Source of the DNA: Cricetomys ansorgei
Taxonomy: Eukaryota; Chordata; Mammalia; Rodentia; Nesomyidae
Reading direction: 5' to 3'
DNA: 64,000 bases
Assembly: GCA_026225945.1 (NCBI GenBank)
Contig: JAMJFZ010000769.1
Coordinates: 1,116,501 to 1,180,500, forward strand
The translations under genes and the position numbers were made by a program. Numbering within the stretch: position 1 is the stretch's first letter; each line of letters starts with the position of its first letter. Below, one piece after another: positions 30,600-43,396 of this stretch. The notes under the pieces were generated by a model. The model was not told the DNA's origin. It saw nothing but the letters and a program-made list of their open reading frames with translations, and did no database searches.

Positions 30600-32100
30600 T
30601 GTTTACTTGCCTAATCTGCATGGGGCCGTCTAGAGCACAGTGCAAGGGTGGCTGAATGTGGAAACATACTTGTTTAGAATAAGCATTCCTTATCACTTAA
30701 GGTCCAAAGTTTGACTTTGACTGTAGTCAAGGACATTACCATGCCATCTGCAGTGTCAGGGCTCTTTTCTAAGATCAAAGTCCTCTCCCTGCCCTGAAAC
30801 CTGTCAAGATACATTGCAACCCATGGCTTTCTCAGACCAGATGGCTGACCTAAGGATGAAGTTGAGTGCATCCCCATTTGATTATTAGAGGAGTATGTCC
30901 TTTTCAGTACATATTCAGTCTCCTTTCCTTGACCGAAGATTCCTTTTGGCCTTTCTGAAACCTGTTTTATGGAAAGGTACACATCATCTCTCACAAGGGA
31001 ACCAACGGCCAAGCTCCTCCCCTTCCAACAGGAAGAGAGGGTAGACCACATCTTGACAGGGGCTGGCTCTGAAGATTGACAGCAAGGCCAGGTTCCTAAG
31101 GAACTCCACATCATGGAAGGCAACAGGGAATTCTTCATTGTACTCAGCTAAGGCACAGTTTCCTCAAACCTTCTAACTTTCCTTAGTCCATGGCGCACAA
31201 AGCTCCTTGTCTGAGCCTCCAAAGCCCCATTACAGCTTATGCTCCATTTTCTCTGATATGCCTCCATCCATTTCTCACGTCCTCTTAACCCCTCCCTAAT
31301 TTTGTATGCCCTGCCCCATATCTTATGCCCCTCACCCACTGGAGCATCCCCTCAGACTTTCAGAAGAACTTCTCTGCTTTCTCATAGATGTGAGAGTAAC
31401 AAGATTGCAAGTTGTCTGGTACATTACAATCAGGAACAGTTTCTACTTGTCTTATGATCCTTCTTCTATTGATGCAAATTCTCCAGCAGCAAATATTGTC
31501 CTCCCATTTCTTATTCCTTGGAGAAGTTTAGATATGACATGAAGCTTGACAGCTTTCTCTCTGCCCTTACAGGGCTGAAAATAGAGTTAGGCCTTTTGAT
31601 GTCTTTCCATTTTTTACTAGGGTGTCTAGCAGACACAAATGATTTTTCACTGTACTTACTGAAGCCCTCCAGCCTCCACAGGAAGCTCATACCTTCCTAG
31701 ATCACATAATAGATATGCTAGCCATGAATCCACAACTGGAGTTCCTCAGGCCAAACAGCAGGAATCAGAGTTTCCCTGTTTGAGGGCAGTCCCTCTGATC
31801 CCCACTTAGGGTCTTTGGGTTTTGAAAAAGAACCCTCCCTTGCAAAATTGCGGCCCTGCTCATTATAGTCTAATAAGCTACTTGCTGGAACCGGCAAGGC
31901 AGAAATAGCAAGCACCCCCTACTCTTTCTGCTGGCCCAACAAAGTGGATTCTGAGGATCCTGGAAGTTCTTCTTCTACTTCTCTGAGTCCACCTGCCACT
32001 CACATGAGAGAAAAAGGTGAGAATATGTGGGTGGAAGTGTACACATGCCTCACTTAAGACTGGTTTCTTAGTTCTCACAGATACAGAAATAGGGTTGATG
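30600..32100 (-). repeat. Upstream module copy D (cognate of gene 2)
   Basis: A full-length module 1.4 kb upstream of the gene 2 coding exon. Shared blocks include GGCTCTGAAGATTGACAGCA, CTTCATTGTACTCAG and AGCCTCCAAAGCCCC. The splice donor seen in A, B and C is altered: the minus strand reads GTCAAG|GAAAGG at 30928/30927. One ETS-type core is weakened to CAGGAAGAG (31029-31037) and the second is lost. Confidence 0.7.
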
Positions 32101-32228
32101 CTTTTGTTTTTCATTTCTTTCTTTCCTTCCTTTCTTCTTCCCTCCCTCCATGTTCTCGTTCTCTCTCTCCCTCCCTCCCTCTCTCTCTCTCTCTTTCTCC
32201 CCCCTCCCTTTCCCCTCCCCTCACTCTC
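32100..32228. repeat. Pyrimidine-rich low-complexity tract
   Basis: Irregular TTTC, CCTT, CTCT and CCCTCC runs, almost pure pyrimidine on the plus strand. Confidence 0.9.
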
Positions 32229-34045
32229 ATTAAGTTAGTTGTTTCTCAATTTCATACACAAGTATAATGAATTCTGGGTACGCTTTCCTAAACTCTTTCT
32301 TTTGTCCTACTCCTATAAACACCTCTCCCTTCTTACTTTTCAATTTCTAAGACTCATGACTTTTGTTTTTATTGTATGACCTACTTAGGACAGATGCTTT
32401 TGGTATGCCACTCTCTTCAGGGGTGTTTTGTGATGAGTACTGGTGGTTCTCCTCACCTTGACTACATAGAGTGACATTTTTTTCTAATTGTGAAGATTCA
32501 AATTCACTCTATTTCATCTTGCTCATTATTTCCAGACACCATCCAGAAAAAATTAAGCACATATCTCAGCTTCATAGTTCCCCTTGGGTTCTCCTATAGT
32601 TAAGAACAGGGCCTAGTCATGTGCTCCTTATCAACCCTGGCATGAGCTCTTTCCAGACAAGACTGTTTTCCCTCTATTCTCCTAGGTGGAAGTTGGGTAA
32701 GTCACATTAGGCTAGGAATCTTTGTGTTTTAGGAAAGCTGATAGTAGAATCAGTATTGTAAGGGACCTCACTTTTCATCTTCCCCAAATAATGTTCATTT
32801 AGGTTTCTTCCTGGGTATCTAACAACCTAAGAATCATAGCTCTGCTGAACTGTAGTTTATCACCGTAGGCTAATGTTCTGTCTCGGCTCAAAGAAGATGC
32901 CTAGTTTGAATACCCTGCCTAAGGCATTTGAGGTCTGAGTGCACTTTTAGATGGATTACTGAATGAGACCATAATTTTTTAGACGAGTTGGAATAATTTT
33001 AGCATTCATTCATGGGGTTGTTTTTCTCCTTTCTTTACAGATTCCTTGGAAAATGAAGTGTCCATGAATCCTCTTGAATACTGTCCCTACAGTACAGTTG
33101 CCCACTGGCACTTTGGGCCTGATATGATGTGGAGATAACTCCGTGCAAATCTTCATGCTCTGAGCCACAGGTACTGGGGTGTTAAAGAAAAACGATGATG
33201 AGGTATACTCTTTATAATAATTAATATGAGTTTTATAATGCCCTTGTTTTAATTGATTTGAATCAGTCATGGAAAATATCTATGTAGAATGTTTGTGTGA
33301 TCCCTGAATTTGTGATTACTTGACATTATATATGTAGGTAATGCAATAGTCACCATGTATCATCTTTTCCTGTCTTCCTTTAAAAGTTTCATTTATTGTA
33401 ATTTTTTTTGCTCCTTTGGCTCTGTACTTTAAGTCAATTCTTTATGAATAGAATTATTCAGAATCCTTTAAGGAGTTTAGACCTAATATGAAGTGAGGAT
33501 CTGCTGGCTTTTATGAATATTGCCAATTCCCCCATAGAACACTAGATACTCCATATTTGAGAATATTGTGAAGAAATATGAATTGAAGAGTGCAAGCTCT
33601 GCCTCAAGTACAAAGGATATGCAATGAACAGTATGGGCTAAAGAAGAATTCACACTGGGAAGCTAATTTTACTGCTGGTGATAACTAGTCTTGTGAACCT
33701 GAACTCATGTTCTAACCCCAAAGTAAAGGAACTGTAAACAAAGAAGATACTACTTAGACAAGGAATATCCAGCATTTCCCCTTTGGGAGATTTGTTATTG
33801 ACAGTGCTTGTGCTATTGTGGCTCTTATATTTTTACGTGAAAGTTTCTTTCCCAGTTACATACAACTCAAAGTTCTTCTAAAACACAGATATTTGATTAA
33901 TCTTGGGATGGTATGAGCCAGTGATCGAGAAGTAAACCAGTCACTATAGATTAGTTTTATTCTATATTGTGGGATAAGCCAAATAAATTCAGGCACATAT
34001 ATATATTTTAATTTCACAAACAGAAGCAATAAATGGAATAATGTA
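32229..34045. other. Unassigned sequence
   Basis: No gene or repeat recognised; the first few hundred bases may still be diverged module D. The short minus frame at 33010-33270 has no family signature. Confidence 0.35.
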
Positions 34046-34049
34046 AATC

Positions 34050-34180
34050 AATAACTGAGCACCTCAAGTGGGTCTGGTAAAGCATGTCTATAGCCTCAGC
34101 TACTGTGAAGGCTGAGGCAGAAGGATTAAATGTTCAAGGCTACTCTGGGTAACCTAGTGATATAAATGACTCCAAATTAT
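34050..34180 (+). mobile_element. Old B1-related (7SL-derived) SINE
   Basis: TCTATAGCCTCAGCTACTGT, GGCTGAGGCAGAAGGATTAA and TTCAAGGCTACTCTGGGTAA follow 7SL-SINE order. Confidence 0.5.
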
Positions 34181-34184
34181 TATT

Positions 34185-34475
34185 TAAAATAACGGGGCTC
34201 TTTTCCTTCTGTTGGGTTGCCTTGTCCAGTCTCAGTATGAGGGCTTTTTCCTTGTCTTACTGAATTTTGTTTTGTGGTGTTTGGTTGTTGTCTCTTAGAG
34301 GCCTCCTGCCTTTTTTTCTGAAGGGAGATGAAGGGGGAGTGGATCCAAGGGAGAGAGAGGAGGTGGCAGCAGGGGTGGGGGTTGGGGGTGGCTGGGAGGA
34401 ATGGAGGAAGGGGAAACTATGTTTGGGATGTATCATGTGAGAGAAGAATGTATTTTCCTTAAAAAAAAAGAAAGA
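34185..34475 (+). mobile_element. L1 3' UTR end with G-rich tract
   Basis: A TTTGTTTTGTGGTGTTTGGT stretch is followed by a long G/A-rich tract (34320-34420) and a poly(A)-like end at 34460, the normal 3' end of rodent L1. Confidence 0.55.
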
Positions 34476-34942
34476 AAATAGAAAAAAATAGTTTTAAAAG
34501 TTAAAATAGTTAACACCACTCAAAAAACTCAGTGGTTAGAATGAGTAGGACCATAGGTTTAGGACCAGTACCATCTCCAACCTACAAAAAGACTTGACCA
34601 CTTCACACATTTTTGTTTCCCTATTCATTATTACAACTGTTTTAATGCAGCATTATTCTTAATTTCCAAAAAAACAATGCTTTCCTTCATGTTATACTTT
34701 GGTGGGAAGTTGTAGATCAAGTATTTCAATGTTTTGTTAAATACCAGAAACTCTTTATTTTTTTTTTGATACTGAGAATTAATTGAACTTTGGTCTCTAA
34801 GCATATCCAGTAAGTGACCTACCACTGAGCTATAGTTCTCAGCCTTGAAAACACTTATTTCTAAATTTGTTAAACAGCAATAAAGTGTGATGCATGCCAC
34901 TCACAAACATAAGATTCTGAGCTAAGTAAATCATCCGTTATA

Positions 34943-35088
34943 GCCAGGTATGATGAGTCATGCTTAAAATTCCAGCACTAGGAAGATTGAGAAGGAGGAG
35001 TGCTGAGAGTTCAAGATCAGTTAGTGACACCTAGTGGCTTCTTAGCTAACCTGGGCTGCAGGGTGAGACCCTGTCACAAATAAAAATG
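34943..35088 (+). mobile_element. B1 SINE with internal insertion
   Basis: GCCAGGTATGATGAGTCATG, AAAATTCCAGCACTAGGAAG and GGTGAGACCCTGTCACAAAT match B1 order. Confidence 0.65.
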
Positions 35089-35194
35089 GTACATTAAAGC
35101 AATAATTGAAAATATCAGTGCATAAATAAACCAACAAGGTGCCATTATACACCAATAACACAAAGCACATATAATGCTGGGCACTTTGTATACC

Positions 35195-35585
35195 AACAAC
35201 CATTCTGTACTGTTTAGAGCTGTTGTACAGCAGTTTCCTCTGAGACTGAAATACTCCACCATGCAGGAAAGCTCCTTTAGCCAGAAGGTAAACAACTCAA
35301 AGTAACTTTAGAAAGTCCTTGAAACTGAACAGATTCTCTAGGCCCCTTTTCCCAGAGTAAACAGTAAAGACTTCTGAGAGCTACTCTCATACAAGTCATG
35401 CTGTGAAGACTCTGAAACTAGATGCCTCGAAGAGATTTAGAACAGTTAAATTTTTGGAAAGGACATTGTCTAACTTGTTGAGTTACCTGCAGTCTGTACA
35501 GTATGTTCCACATTACCAGCTTTTGTGACCTGTTACACATACTGGGTTGGTCTTTGGCAATTCTGCCTTTGACTCATTTGTTTTT
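35195..35585 (+). mobile_element. LTR 'Z', copy 1 (diverged)
   Basis: CAGAAGGTAAACAACTCAAA, GTCCTTGAAACTGA, AGTAAACAGTAAAGAC and CCAGCTTTTGTGACCTGTTA match the copies at 44.6 and 48.9 kb. The TATA-like box and the AATAAA end are not kept. Confidence 0.6.
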
Positions 35586-37283
35586 AGCTCTCCCCACTCT
35601 CTCTAAATTTCTCCCACCAGGATGGCAATGGTCCAGTTATGATACTAAACTTGGTCAGAAACTTTAAGCCTCTCATTTTCCTGGCTTGAGAAACTCCACA
35701 GGTATTGGAAATGTGGATACTTTCTGATACTCCTGTGACCTTTTCAGGATCAATTTTTTAGCTTCCTGGGATCCCTAAAGATGAAGCAATACTATCCAAC
35801 ACATATAATCATCATATTTAGTTATACCAAGATTATTTTCTCAGTTTTCCTATAGGAATTTCAGATCCAAGACAGTCATCTGGAAGCTAGTTTTGGCCTT
35901 GTAACAAGAGAAAATTCTCTTTTTATGGATGAGGTTCAGTTTTCTGACAGGGGCATAAGAATGGCCTACTCCTTTTAGTATATCTTTGAAAAACCAGTTG
36001 AATTGACCTGGGGAACTCATCCTTTACATTTTTATGACAGTTTTCAGCATTTCTCTTTCATTGGACTACTGAGAAGAAATCATTTATTCACCGATAAAAT
36101 CATTTTCTAGTCTCAAAAAGAGCTGAGTAAATTCTCAGTGTTTGACAGAGTCTGCAAGTTTCTTTGACTTTCTAATTCTTTGTCTTCTTCCTGAGCTCTT
36201 AGTACTTATCTATTAAGCACTACAAAAGGCCATATGCACTCCAGGATTCAGATCGTCCTGTGAGCCAGTTGTATACATAGTTACAAATGTTTCTTGCACA
36301 CAGTCATGCTATCTTTTTGGTGATCAGTTAAAGCTATGAGTTGGAAGCACGGCAAAGGGAGATGATAACCTAAGAAAAAGTAGTAGGTGAATAGCTTTAG
36401 CTAACACATTCAAGTTCATATCCTGCTTTTTTTTTCATAAGTACTTAAAGGCGAAAGAAAGAAGGCTTTTTATGGTGTACTTAACCAATTGTCTGTAGAT
36501 ATTCTCTAGAGATAAACACTAGGGAGAAGATTTGAATTCTATGGAGTTTTGTTAGTTTTACATTTGGTGATTTCCAGTATTCACTGCAACTACAGGTAGT
36601 TCTTTTTGATACTCACTCTGTGACTTGAGTCATCTTTCAGATCAAGATACTTTCTACTCTAAGACTCTTAGTAAGGAAATGTTTCATTGGACCTTTTATT
36701 TCTGCATCACCTCAGGGTTGACAGCTGGGGTACAATTTGATATGTCATTGGTTTTTTTTTTCTTTCTTGTTTGTTTTTGTTTGTTTGCTTTTTCTGGACT
36801 TGTTTTGGGCCCATCGCTTCTCTATTGGGGTCTTTATCTTGCTTCCCAAAAAAACTGTGGGATTTCTCCATTCAATAATTTGGAATCATTCATACAAAGT
36901 GCTGATGTCCCTTAAAGAGAAAATAACATTGGACAAAGAAACGCAGTACCTGTTTTCCTCATCCCTGATGCTTGGCAACTTACCTGAGAAGGATAGGAGA
37001 GACTTCAGTTTATAATACTGCCTGGAACTCTTAAGTCTCACAACAGGGTGGAACAGGACACTGGAGCTACATTATTCTCAGTTCATATGGGAAATTCAAA
37101 TATATCAAGAAATTATGGTACTCTGATCAAAGCAAGTCTGAGGACTTTCAAGTAGGTTGAGAAGCTATTGAAAGCAATGAGTATCTTGCAAAGATATTAC
37201 AGGGACTTAATTATAGCTCTCAATAAATGATAAAATTATATTTACACCAGGATTTCCCAAAATAGGGCAGGAGGTATATTTGG

Positions 37284-37284
<1 letters not shown>
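35586..37284. other. Unassigned AT-rich sequence
   Basis: No SINE, L1 or LTR recognised over 1.7 kb. The overlapping plus frames at 36625-37015 are Phe/Leu-rich readings of a T-rich stretch, not a credible gene. Confidence 0.4.

Positions 37285-37327
<43 letters not shown>
37285..37327. repeat. (CA)n microsatellite
   Basis: About 21 CA units. Confidence 0.97.
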
Positions 37328-37329
<2 letters not shown>

Positions 37330-40300
37330 AACACCCAAGTCACATTATTTTAGAGTAAGGAAGTTTAATCAAAGTTGAGAGTGTTTTAGCTTCCAGTTTT
37401 GTTAAGATCTCCCAGAAACCCCCATATGTCAATATGCACTTGGAAGCTTTCAAAATGGTAACATAGTTTGAGTATGAGTTTGCTAAACCAACCTGACCAT
37501 GAAAAACATGCCCCTTCTTCACATTGCATCCTAAGGCTTATTCAGAAATTAAATTGTGAATTTTCTTAAAAGATAGTCAGCTTGTGTTTTTCTGAATGTT
37601 TTCAGTGAAAGTTCAATGATCCTTGAAGAAAAGAAGAATACAGTTCAAGCACATTTTCAGAACCAAATGTCTTCTTTAGTGTCCGTAATGATAAGATCTA
37701 AATTGCAAAAATATTTTAATAAGTTACATGAAGTATCGGTTGTTTTTTTTTCTAAAAATTCAACATAGAAACTTAATAGAATTCCACCACATCTAAAATT
37801 CACTTCAGATACGTGATTCTTAGGAGATACAGCCAAAACACTGATGTTAAATGTATGGAACCCTAGATTCCTCTTTGCAAAGTGATTCCATGTTAAAGCT
37901 ATTGTGAGTAAAATACATGCCTAAGTGCTCAGTTCCACAGGGGTGTATCAGCTAAACTTTAGGGAACCTAACTAAAAAAGGATAAGCTCAGGGCAAATAT
38001 CCATCCTCAATAGAGGAGAACATTTTAAAGAGAAAAAGTAACATCTTTATGAAATAACTTTATTTAGACTGGAGATTGTAATAACATAAAAGCCACACCA
38101 GTGCTTGCATTTTATCCAAATGATACAGTATATACTTCTCTTAAAAGATTGCTTCATCCAGGCCCCCTCTGTACATGGAGACAGAGGTGATTGATACTCT
38201 TCCTCTTATTTGAATAATGATTAATTCAGAAAATGTAGATAGATACACTGTGTAGAAATAATGCACTGTAAATCTGTCTGGAAAAGAAAAAGTTAAAGAG
38301 TGGAGATGGGGACTCAGAGCAATGTTCCACACATGGTCTATGGAAATATACATTGATTTGGGAGAAACACACCCTTTTCTCTCCTCAGACTTCAAATACA
38401 TTTGCATAATAAAGCAATTTCTCAGCTAAAGAAGCAAAACAATGAAAAATAATAATTTTGTGGTTTGGACTTAAAATGTTAGACAATTAGACATGTGTTA
38501 CATGTGTTGAGCTTATGAACTTACTTTCTTAAATGCTAAAGTTTAAAACATTATTAAATATAAGGAAATAAAATGACTAGAGATAGCTGGAATTTTAAAA
38601 ATATGATGGTTGTGTAACATATTTAATACTCTACTTATCACATCTACTGAGCAATTTTAGTGATCATTAGTACATAATTCTCCCAGAATAAACCTCATGA
38701 AAGTCCTGAGTATATTGTTTTAGAAATATTCTAGCTAATTAATAAAGATATCAAGAGTAACCATTTCTAGAATCTGTTCCTTCAGCATATACTTTAGCAG
38801 TGTCTCTTTCATAGGCTGTTAGTATTTTATTATTTTATTACATATTGGCTAGATAAAGTTTTAATACATTATAAAGGAATCAGAGAATTGCAGCAGAGCA
38901 TTGTGATTTTGCTAAAAAAAATTTGTTACTATTGAAACATATCCACAGAGTAACCACTACAAGTAAGAAGCAACTTAGAGTTTTATACTTTTTGTTCATC
39001 CACATGCTATGTTTTCATTATAGAGTAAGAAAATAAGGAAGAAATTTAAACTTCATTGTATAAATGGATTTTAGATTTTTTTCAAAGTTCCAGAGCATTT
39101 TTCTATTTCTCCTGCCAGAATTTCTCACTTCAGAGCAAAAACCTCTTCAAAAGTATTAATGTTCATTGTTCAAAATGATCATTGAAATGAGGTAGGAAAT
39201 TTTAAAACAACCTGTAAAGCAAGGTAACCAAAATAGCATAATCTGTTCCATTCAGAGATAGCTGCTATTTTCAAGCTGTTTTTTTATTTGTGAATAAAAA
39301 ACTTTAGAAGATGTCTAAAACAAAGAAATTGAGGTATATAAACTACCTGTGAACAGAAGCCTGTGATTTAGTTCTTTTCAGTTTGCAGATGGGTTAAGAA
39401 ATTCTGCTCCTTCTTTTCTTCATCCACTGACTATGCATTGATTTGACTGATGCAATGTTTTGCTTAAGCTATTGGTAATGATCCTCCTTTTTAACGAAAG
39501 ACTCCCTATGGAGAAAATAGCCATAAAATTGCACAGAATACTCAAAGAGCAAGTATAAAGGAAACAAAAAAACTCTAATATCACAATTTGAACTTCAGAC
39601 TTTGTCAGTGATTGACAGAGAAAATATAGTATAAAATGCATTGATTTTTTTTCTGTCAAGCTTTAACACCAATTAGACACACAATGGCCAGGTAGCTTGA
39701 ACATATTATATATTTATTTAATGAAGTGAGTTGGATGCGACACTTTGACTAAAAGTTAGATTTCTAAATTAAATATTTTGTGAACAAGAGAGAGAGGGTT
39801 TAAACCTTTGGATTATGTCAAATGAATTACCCAAGCCAAAAATTCATAGAATTAAGGTTTCCATGATTTTAAGCTCTTAACTGAAGATGATGTTTTAAAA
39901 CAGAATGTGGAAAAAATGGAGCTCATGGAAAGAGTAGGCAAAATTAGTCATTCCTTGGTAACAAAACCCAATGAGTATCTGAAACTTAGAGCATATTAAA
40001 TGACAAACAAAAGGTACAAGAGGTAAATAATATTAGAAGTATAGATACTGCCCAAATGAAAGGAGTTCAATTGCCACAAGCATTCCCAGAAAACCCACAG
40101 GCCAGTCAGGCCAGGGAATCAGTCTTACCCACAACACTGTAGCAGACCGACTGCTGCAGCCTCCTCCTCATCTCTGTCCCCATCTCCAGTGGATCATGCA
40201 AATCTTTTCTTACAACCTTCCTCCCCATTCATCCTTTTATCCCAGCCCCAAACTCTAGCAGGGATTCTCTAGCAGTCAAGCCTGCCAGAGACGCAAGTAG

Positions 40301-40535
40301 GCCAGTGAAGCAGGTAGGTAAGCTTCAGATCCTTACTCCCCTCCTATCTCAGGCACTAGTGTAAAGATACCAAAAATAACAGCCAGGACAGAAGACAGTA
40401 GGCCCTTCACACTACTGCTCCTTTCTACAACTCCTTCCAGATTCACCTCCACCCCCACCCACCACCACTTTGTGCCCTTTTATTTTTCTCTTCTATCTCT
40501 TCTATTGTATTGGTGAAGCTTGCCTCTGAGGTTCC
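37328..40535. other. Long unassigned AT-rich stretch with few visible repeats
   Basis: About 3.2 kb in which I recognise no young rodent SINE, LTR or L1 and no coding frame of note. This is unusual for the window and may be old unique sequence. Confidence 0.4.
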
Positions 40536-40539
40536 TGTT

Positions 40540-41270
40540 TGAATTCTTAAAATTTTCATCCCCAGATTTCCCTCAGTTTGGGTTTTTTTTTTATTATTAT
40601 TTCCACTTTCAGGTCTTGAACTGTTTTATTCATTTCCTTCCTTGTTTTTGTTTTTGTATATTTCCTTAATGGATTTATTCATTTCCCTTTAAGGATATCT
40701 TTCATATTCATGAAGGCTATTTTAAGGTCTTTATTCTGTGCTTCAACTATGTTGCAATACTCGGGTCCCATCCCCCAGGAAAGATTTTTTTTTCTAAATT
40801 TCTATATATTAGACACAAGTGACCTTATGTAGAGCCTCTAACTTCTGGCCTTCAGAATGGGTTGAAGACAGAGTAGAGATCCATACCAAGAGTGGTACCA
40901 TGATACTGAATGGCAGATACAGTCACTTTTGGAATAGTTTGATAAGTAGTAGTAGATGATAGAATTTTACCACCACAGGCTGTGGACTCCCTGGTTTTGC
41001 TGCAACTTGCATTGCTGCTCACTGCTTTCACTATCCTTCTTGATGCTGCATCTTTTGCTGCTGTTGTGATAAATCTACTTCTGTTATAACAGCTGTCACT
41101 GTCACCGATCCAGTAGACAAAAGTCCCTTGAGATTTGACAAAACATCCTTGAAGTTTTCTTTTAGCACCCTGGCAAGTCATACTTCTGTCATCTCTTGCA
41201 GCTCATGAACAGATAGTCCCCAACACACATGAGCTGTTTGCTGAGCCAAGTGCAAACCTTGGTGGAGAGA
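40540..41270 (-). mobile_element. Probable L1 5' UTR/ORF1-proximal fragment, minus
   Basis: TTCATTTCCTTCCTTG, TTTAAGGATATCTTTCATAT and TGCTTCAACTATGTTGCAAT resemble the antisense of the region before ORF1 in rodent L1. The 109-codon minus frame at 40852-41181 lies beside it and is more likely L1 5' UTR than a gene. Confidence 0.45.
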
Positions 41271-42185
41271 GAGAGAGAACTGCAGAAATTCTGTGATCCT
41301 GTGCAGCTGCCCTCTGCCTGCAAAGAGACTCCCCTTTGCCTATATATGCTTCATCTCTTGGATCCTCAGATAGCTGATCTGTGAACTCTTTCTCTCTCTT
41401 GCAATGCCTCCCTTGTGCTCAGCTACAAGCTTCAGTGATGCTTTTAGTGATATTGCTTTGCCTTTTCATGCTTTTTTATCTCAAATTGAACAGAAGAACT
41501 CCTGGCTGACTGGTAGAACTAAGAGCTGATAACACTCAGAGCTGAAAACTGTGAACATCAAAAAGAGCTGTACTTTTTTATTTCTGTTTGAATTCAGCAA
41601 AAGAACCCTTAGCTGATTGGTAAAAACATTTTTTCAATAAACAATGATGTAAGATTCAGTTTGACAGACACAATACTAAGTAACAGAAAGTTCTGTGTCA
41701 TTCTTCCCTAGAAGATATCTTTTTTGATATCTATTTGGACTATCACATGCACAATGAACCTTATTTGTCTAGAATATAGAAGACATGTAGCTAAGATTTT
41801 GTTTGCTCCTCACTCAAAGTTTCATTCAAATATTTATTAAATTATACAAGTTCAATATATAAAAATATTCAAGTCCTACCACTAAGAAATTCATGAAGTA
41901 CTAGGAAAATAAAGAAACAGGTAATAATATAAAATGCTAGATGTATATTTCAAATAAATACAAGAGTAAATGGAACATGATGTTATCAGACGACTTGGGT
42001 GATTAGGAAAAGTTTTGATGAAGTTATAGCACTTGACGTTGAAGAACAGTGCATAAAGGCCTTTCCTTGATGAAAAGAAAAAAAGGTCAATTTTGCTTTG
42101 CTAGTGACAGAGAAAGCTAAGTGTTGGCTACCAAATCCTTGATGATGGTTTGTAGTTCTATAAAGTCCATTTTCTATATTTTAAT
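41271..42185. other. Unassigned sequence
   Basis: No gene or repeat recognised. Confidence 0.35.
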
Positions 42186-42186
42186 T

Positions 42187-42390
42187 TATTTTTATGCTTT
42201 GCTTATGGGTGTTTTACCTGCATGTATATCTGTGCACCATGCACATGCAGTGCCCACAATAGTCAGAAGGGCATTGGATCCTTTGGAATTGGAGTTACAG
42301 ATAGTTGTCAGTGATGATACCAGTACTGTACAACAAAACTGGACCCTCTGGAAAAGTGGCCAGTGTCCTTAATCTCTGAATCATTTCTCT
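42187..42390 (-). mobile_element. B2 SINE, minus, diverged
   Basis: ACCTGCATGTATATCTGTGC, AGAAGGGCATTGGATCC and GGAATTGGAGTTACAGATAG are the reversed 3' half of B2. Confidence 0.7.
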
Positions 42391-43048
42391 TGGTCCTTTT
42401 AAAAGTACTTTAGATGTGTGTGAAGGTGAAGGTTCCCAATGTAGCAACTTTTATTTATTTTTACTGGATAGACAGTTGCAGTAAAGTAACAGAAAGTACA
42501 AACAATTTTCACATATCCTCTTACTTTCCGAAATTCTCCTCTATAACATCTTGTACTGATGTGTTATGTTTATGATGATACATGATCCAATATTTGTACA
42601 TTGTTATTAAGCATAATTCATGGTTCATATATGGAGACATGGAAAGCAGAACTAAACATTGAGCTCAGGGCCTCAAACATGCTAAGCAAGCAACCTATCA
42701 CTCAGTTGTAACCACAGCCCTTTTGTTATTTTTAATTTTGAGATATCGTCTCACAGAATTCTCTGTTTGTTTTTGAACTTGCCATCTTTTTGTTTCAGCT
42801 GTGTAAGTACCTTCGATTATAGTCTTGTAGTATCAGGCCCAGCTGAGGGAATATTTTTGTGTTGCGTAGTTTTTTGGGATAGTTTTCTGTATAGATTTTT
42901 GCTGGGATTAAAGGTGTACACCACCACAACCCAGCATGTATTGTGCTCTTGTTGGATTAATATTCTATAAATATCAATTAGATTCAGTTTGTTGACTAGT
43001 TAAATCCAAATGTATTCATGTTCATTTGTTATATTACGGAACTCTTAA
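42391..43048. other. Unassigned, with a SINE-like scrap
   Basis: CTGGGATTAAAGGTGTACACC near 42900 is a short reversed B1 start; the rest is unrecognised. Confidence 0.35.
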
Positions 43049-43202
43049 GCTGGGCAGGGGTGGCCCACACCCTTAATTGCAGCACTCAGGAGGCAGAGGC
43101 AGGCAGATCTCTGTGAGTTTGAGATCAGCCTGGTCTACAGAGTAAGTTCCAGGACAGCCAGAGTTACAACAGGGAAACCCTAACTCGAAAAAATAAAAAA
43201 AG
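43049..43202 (+). mobile_element. B1 SINE, near full length
   Basis: GGAGGCAGAGGCAGGCAGAT, CTGGTCTACAGAGTAAGTTC and a CTCGAAAAAATAAAAAA tail: one of the best-preserved B1 copies here. Confidence 0.9.
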
Positions 43203-43344
43203 GGAACTCTCAAAACTTAATATAAGGGTATTGAAGTTCTCAATTATAGTACTGCATTTATTTTTCCTGGCCTCCTACCAGTTTTTGACTAATACATTTG
43301 ACTGTCTGCTATTAGATCTCATTTGAAAATTATTACTTTATCAT

Positions 43345-43396
43345 TATGTAATTATATATATTTATATATATAAATATATATTTATATATATATATT
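43345..43396. repeat. (TA)-rich low-complexity tract
   Basis: Alternating TATATA and TTTATA runs. Confidence 0.85.

Larger units (their letters stand above)
26690..32100. repeat. Duplication unit 2 (with gene 2)
   Basis: Counterpart of 7.05-15.76 kb in the same orientation. It lacks the transposon block found in unit 1, so the order 3' flank, gene, 5' flank, module is nearly contiguous. Confidence 0.75.

Noticed and set aside
30674..31138. 154-codon minus-strand frame over module D
   Set aside because: The frame is not conserved in module copies A, B or C, which carry stops and indels, so it is not under coding constraint.
36625..37015. Overlapping hydrophobic plus-strand frames that could suggest a membrane protein
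   Set aside because: The Phe/Leu content comes from a T-rich run; two frames overlap and neither has a plausible gene context.
40852..41181. 109-codon minus-strand frame, Ser/Thr/Lys-rich
   Set aside because: Adjacent to probable antisense L1 5' region; composition fits chance reading of repeat DNA.
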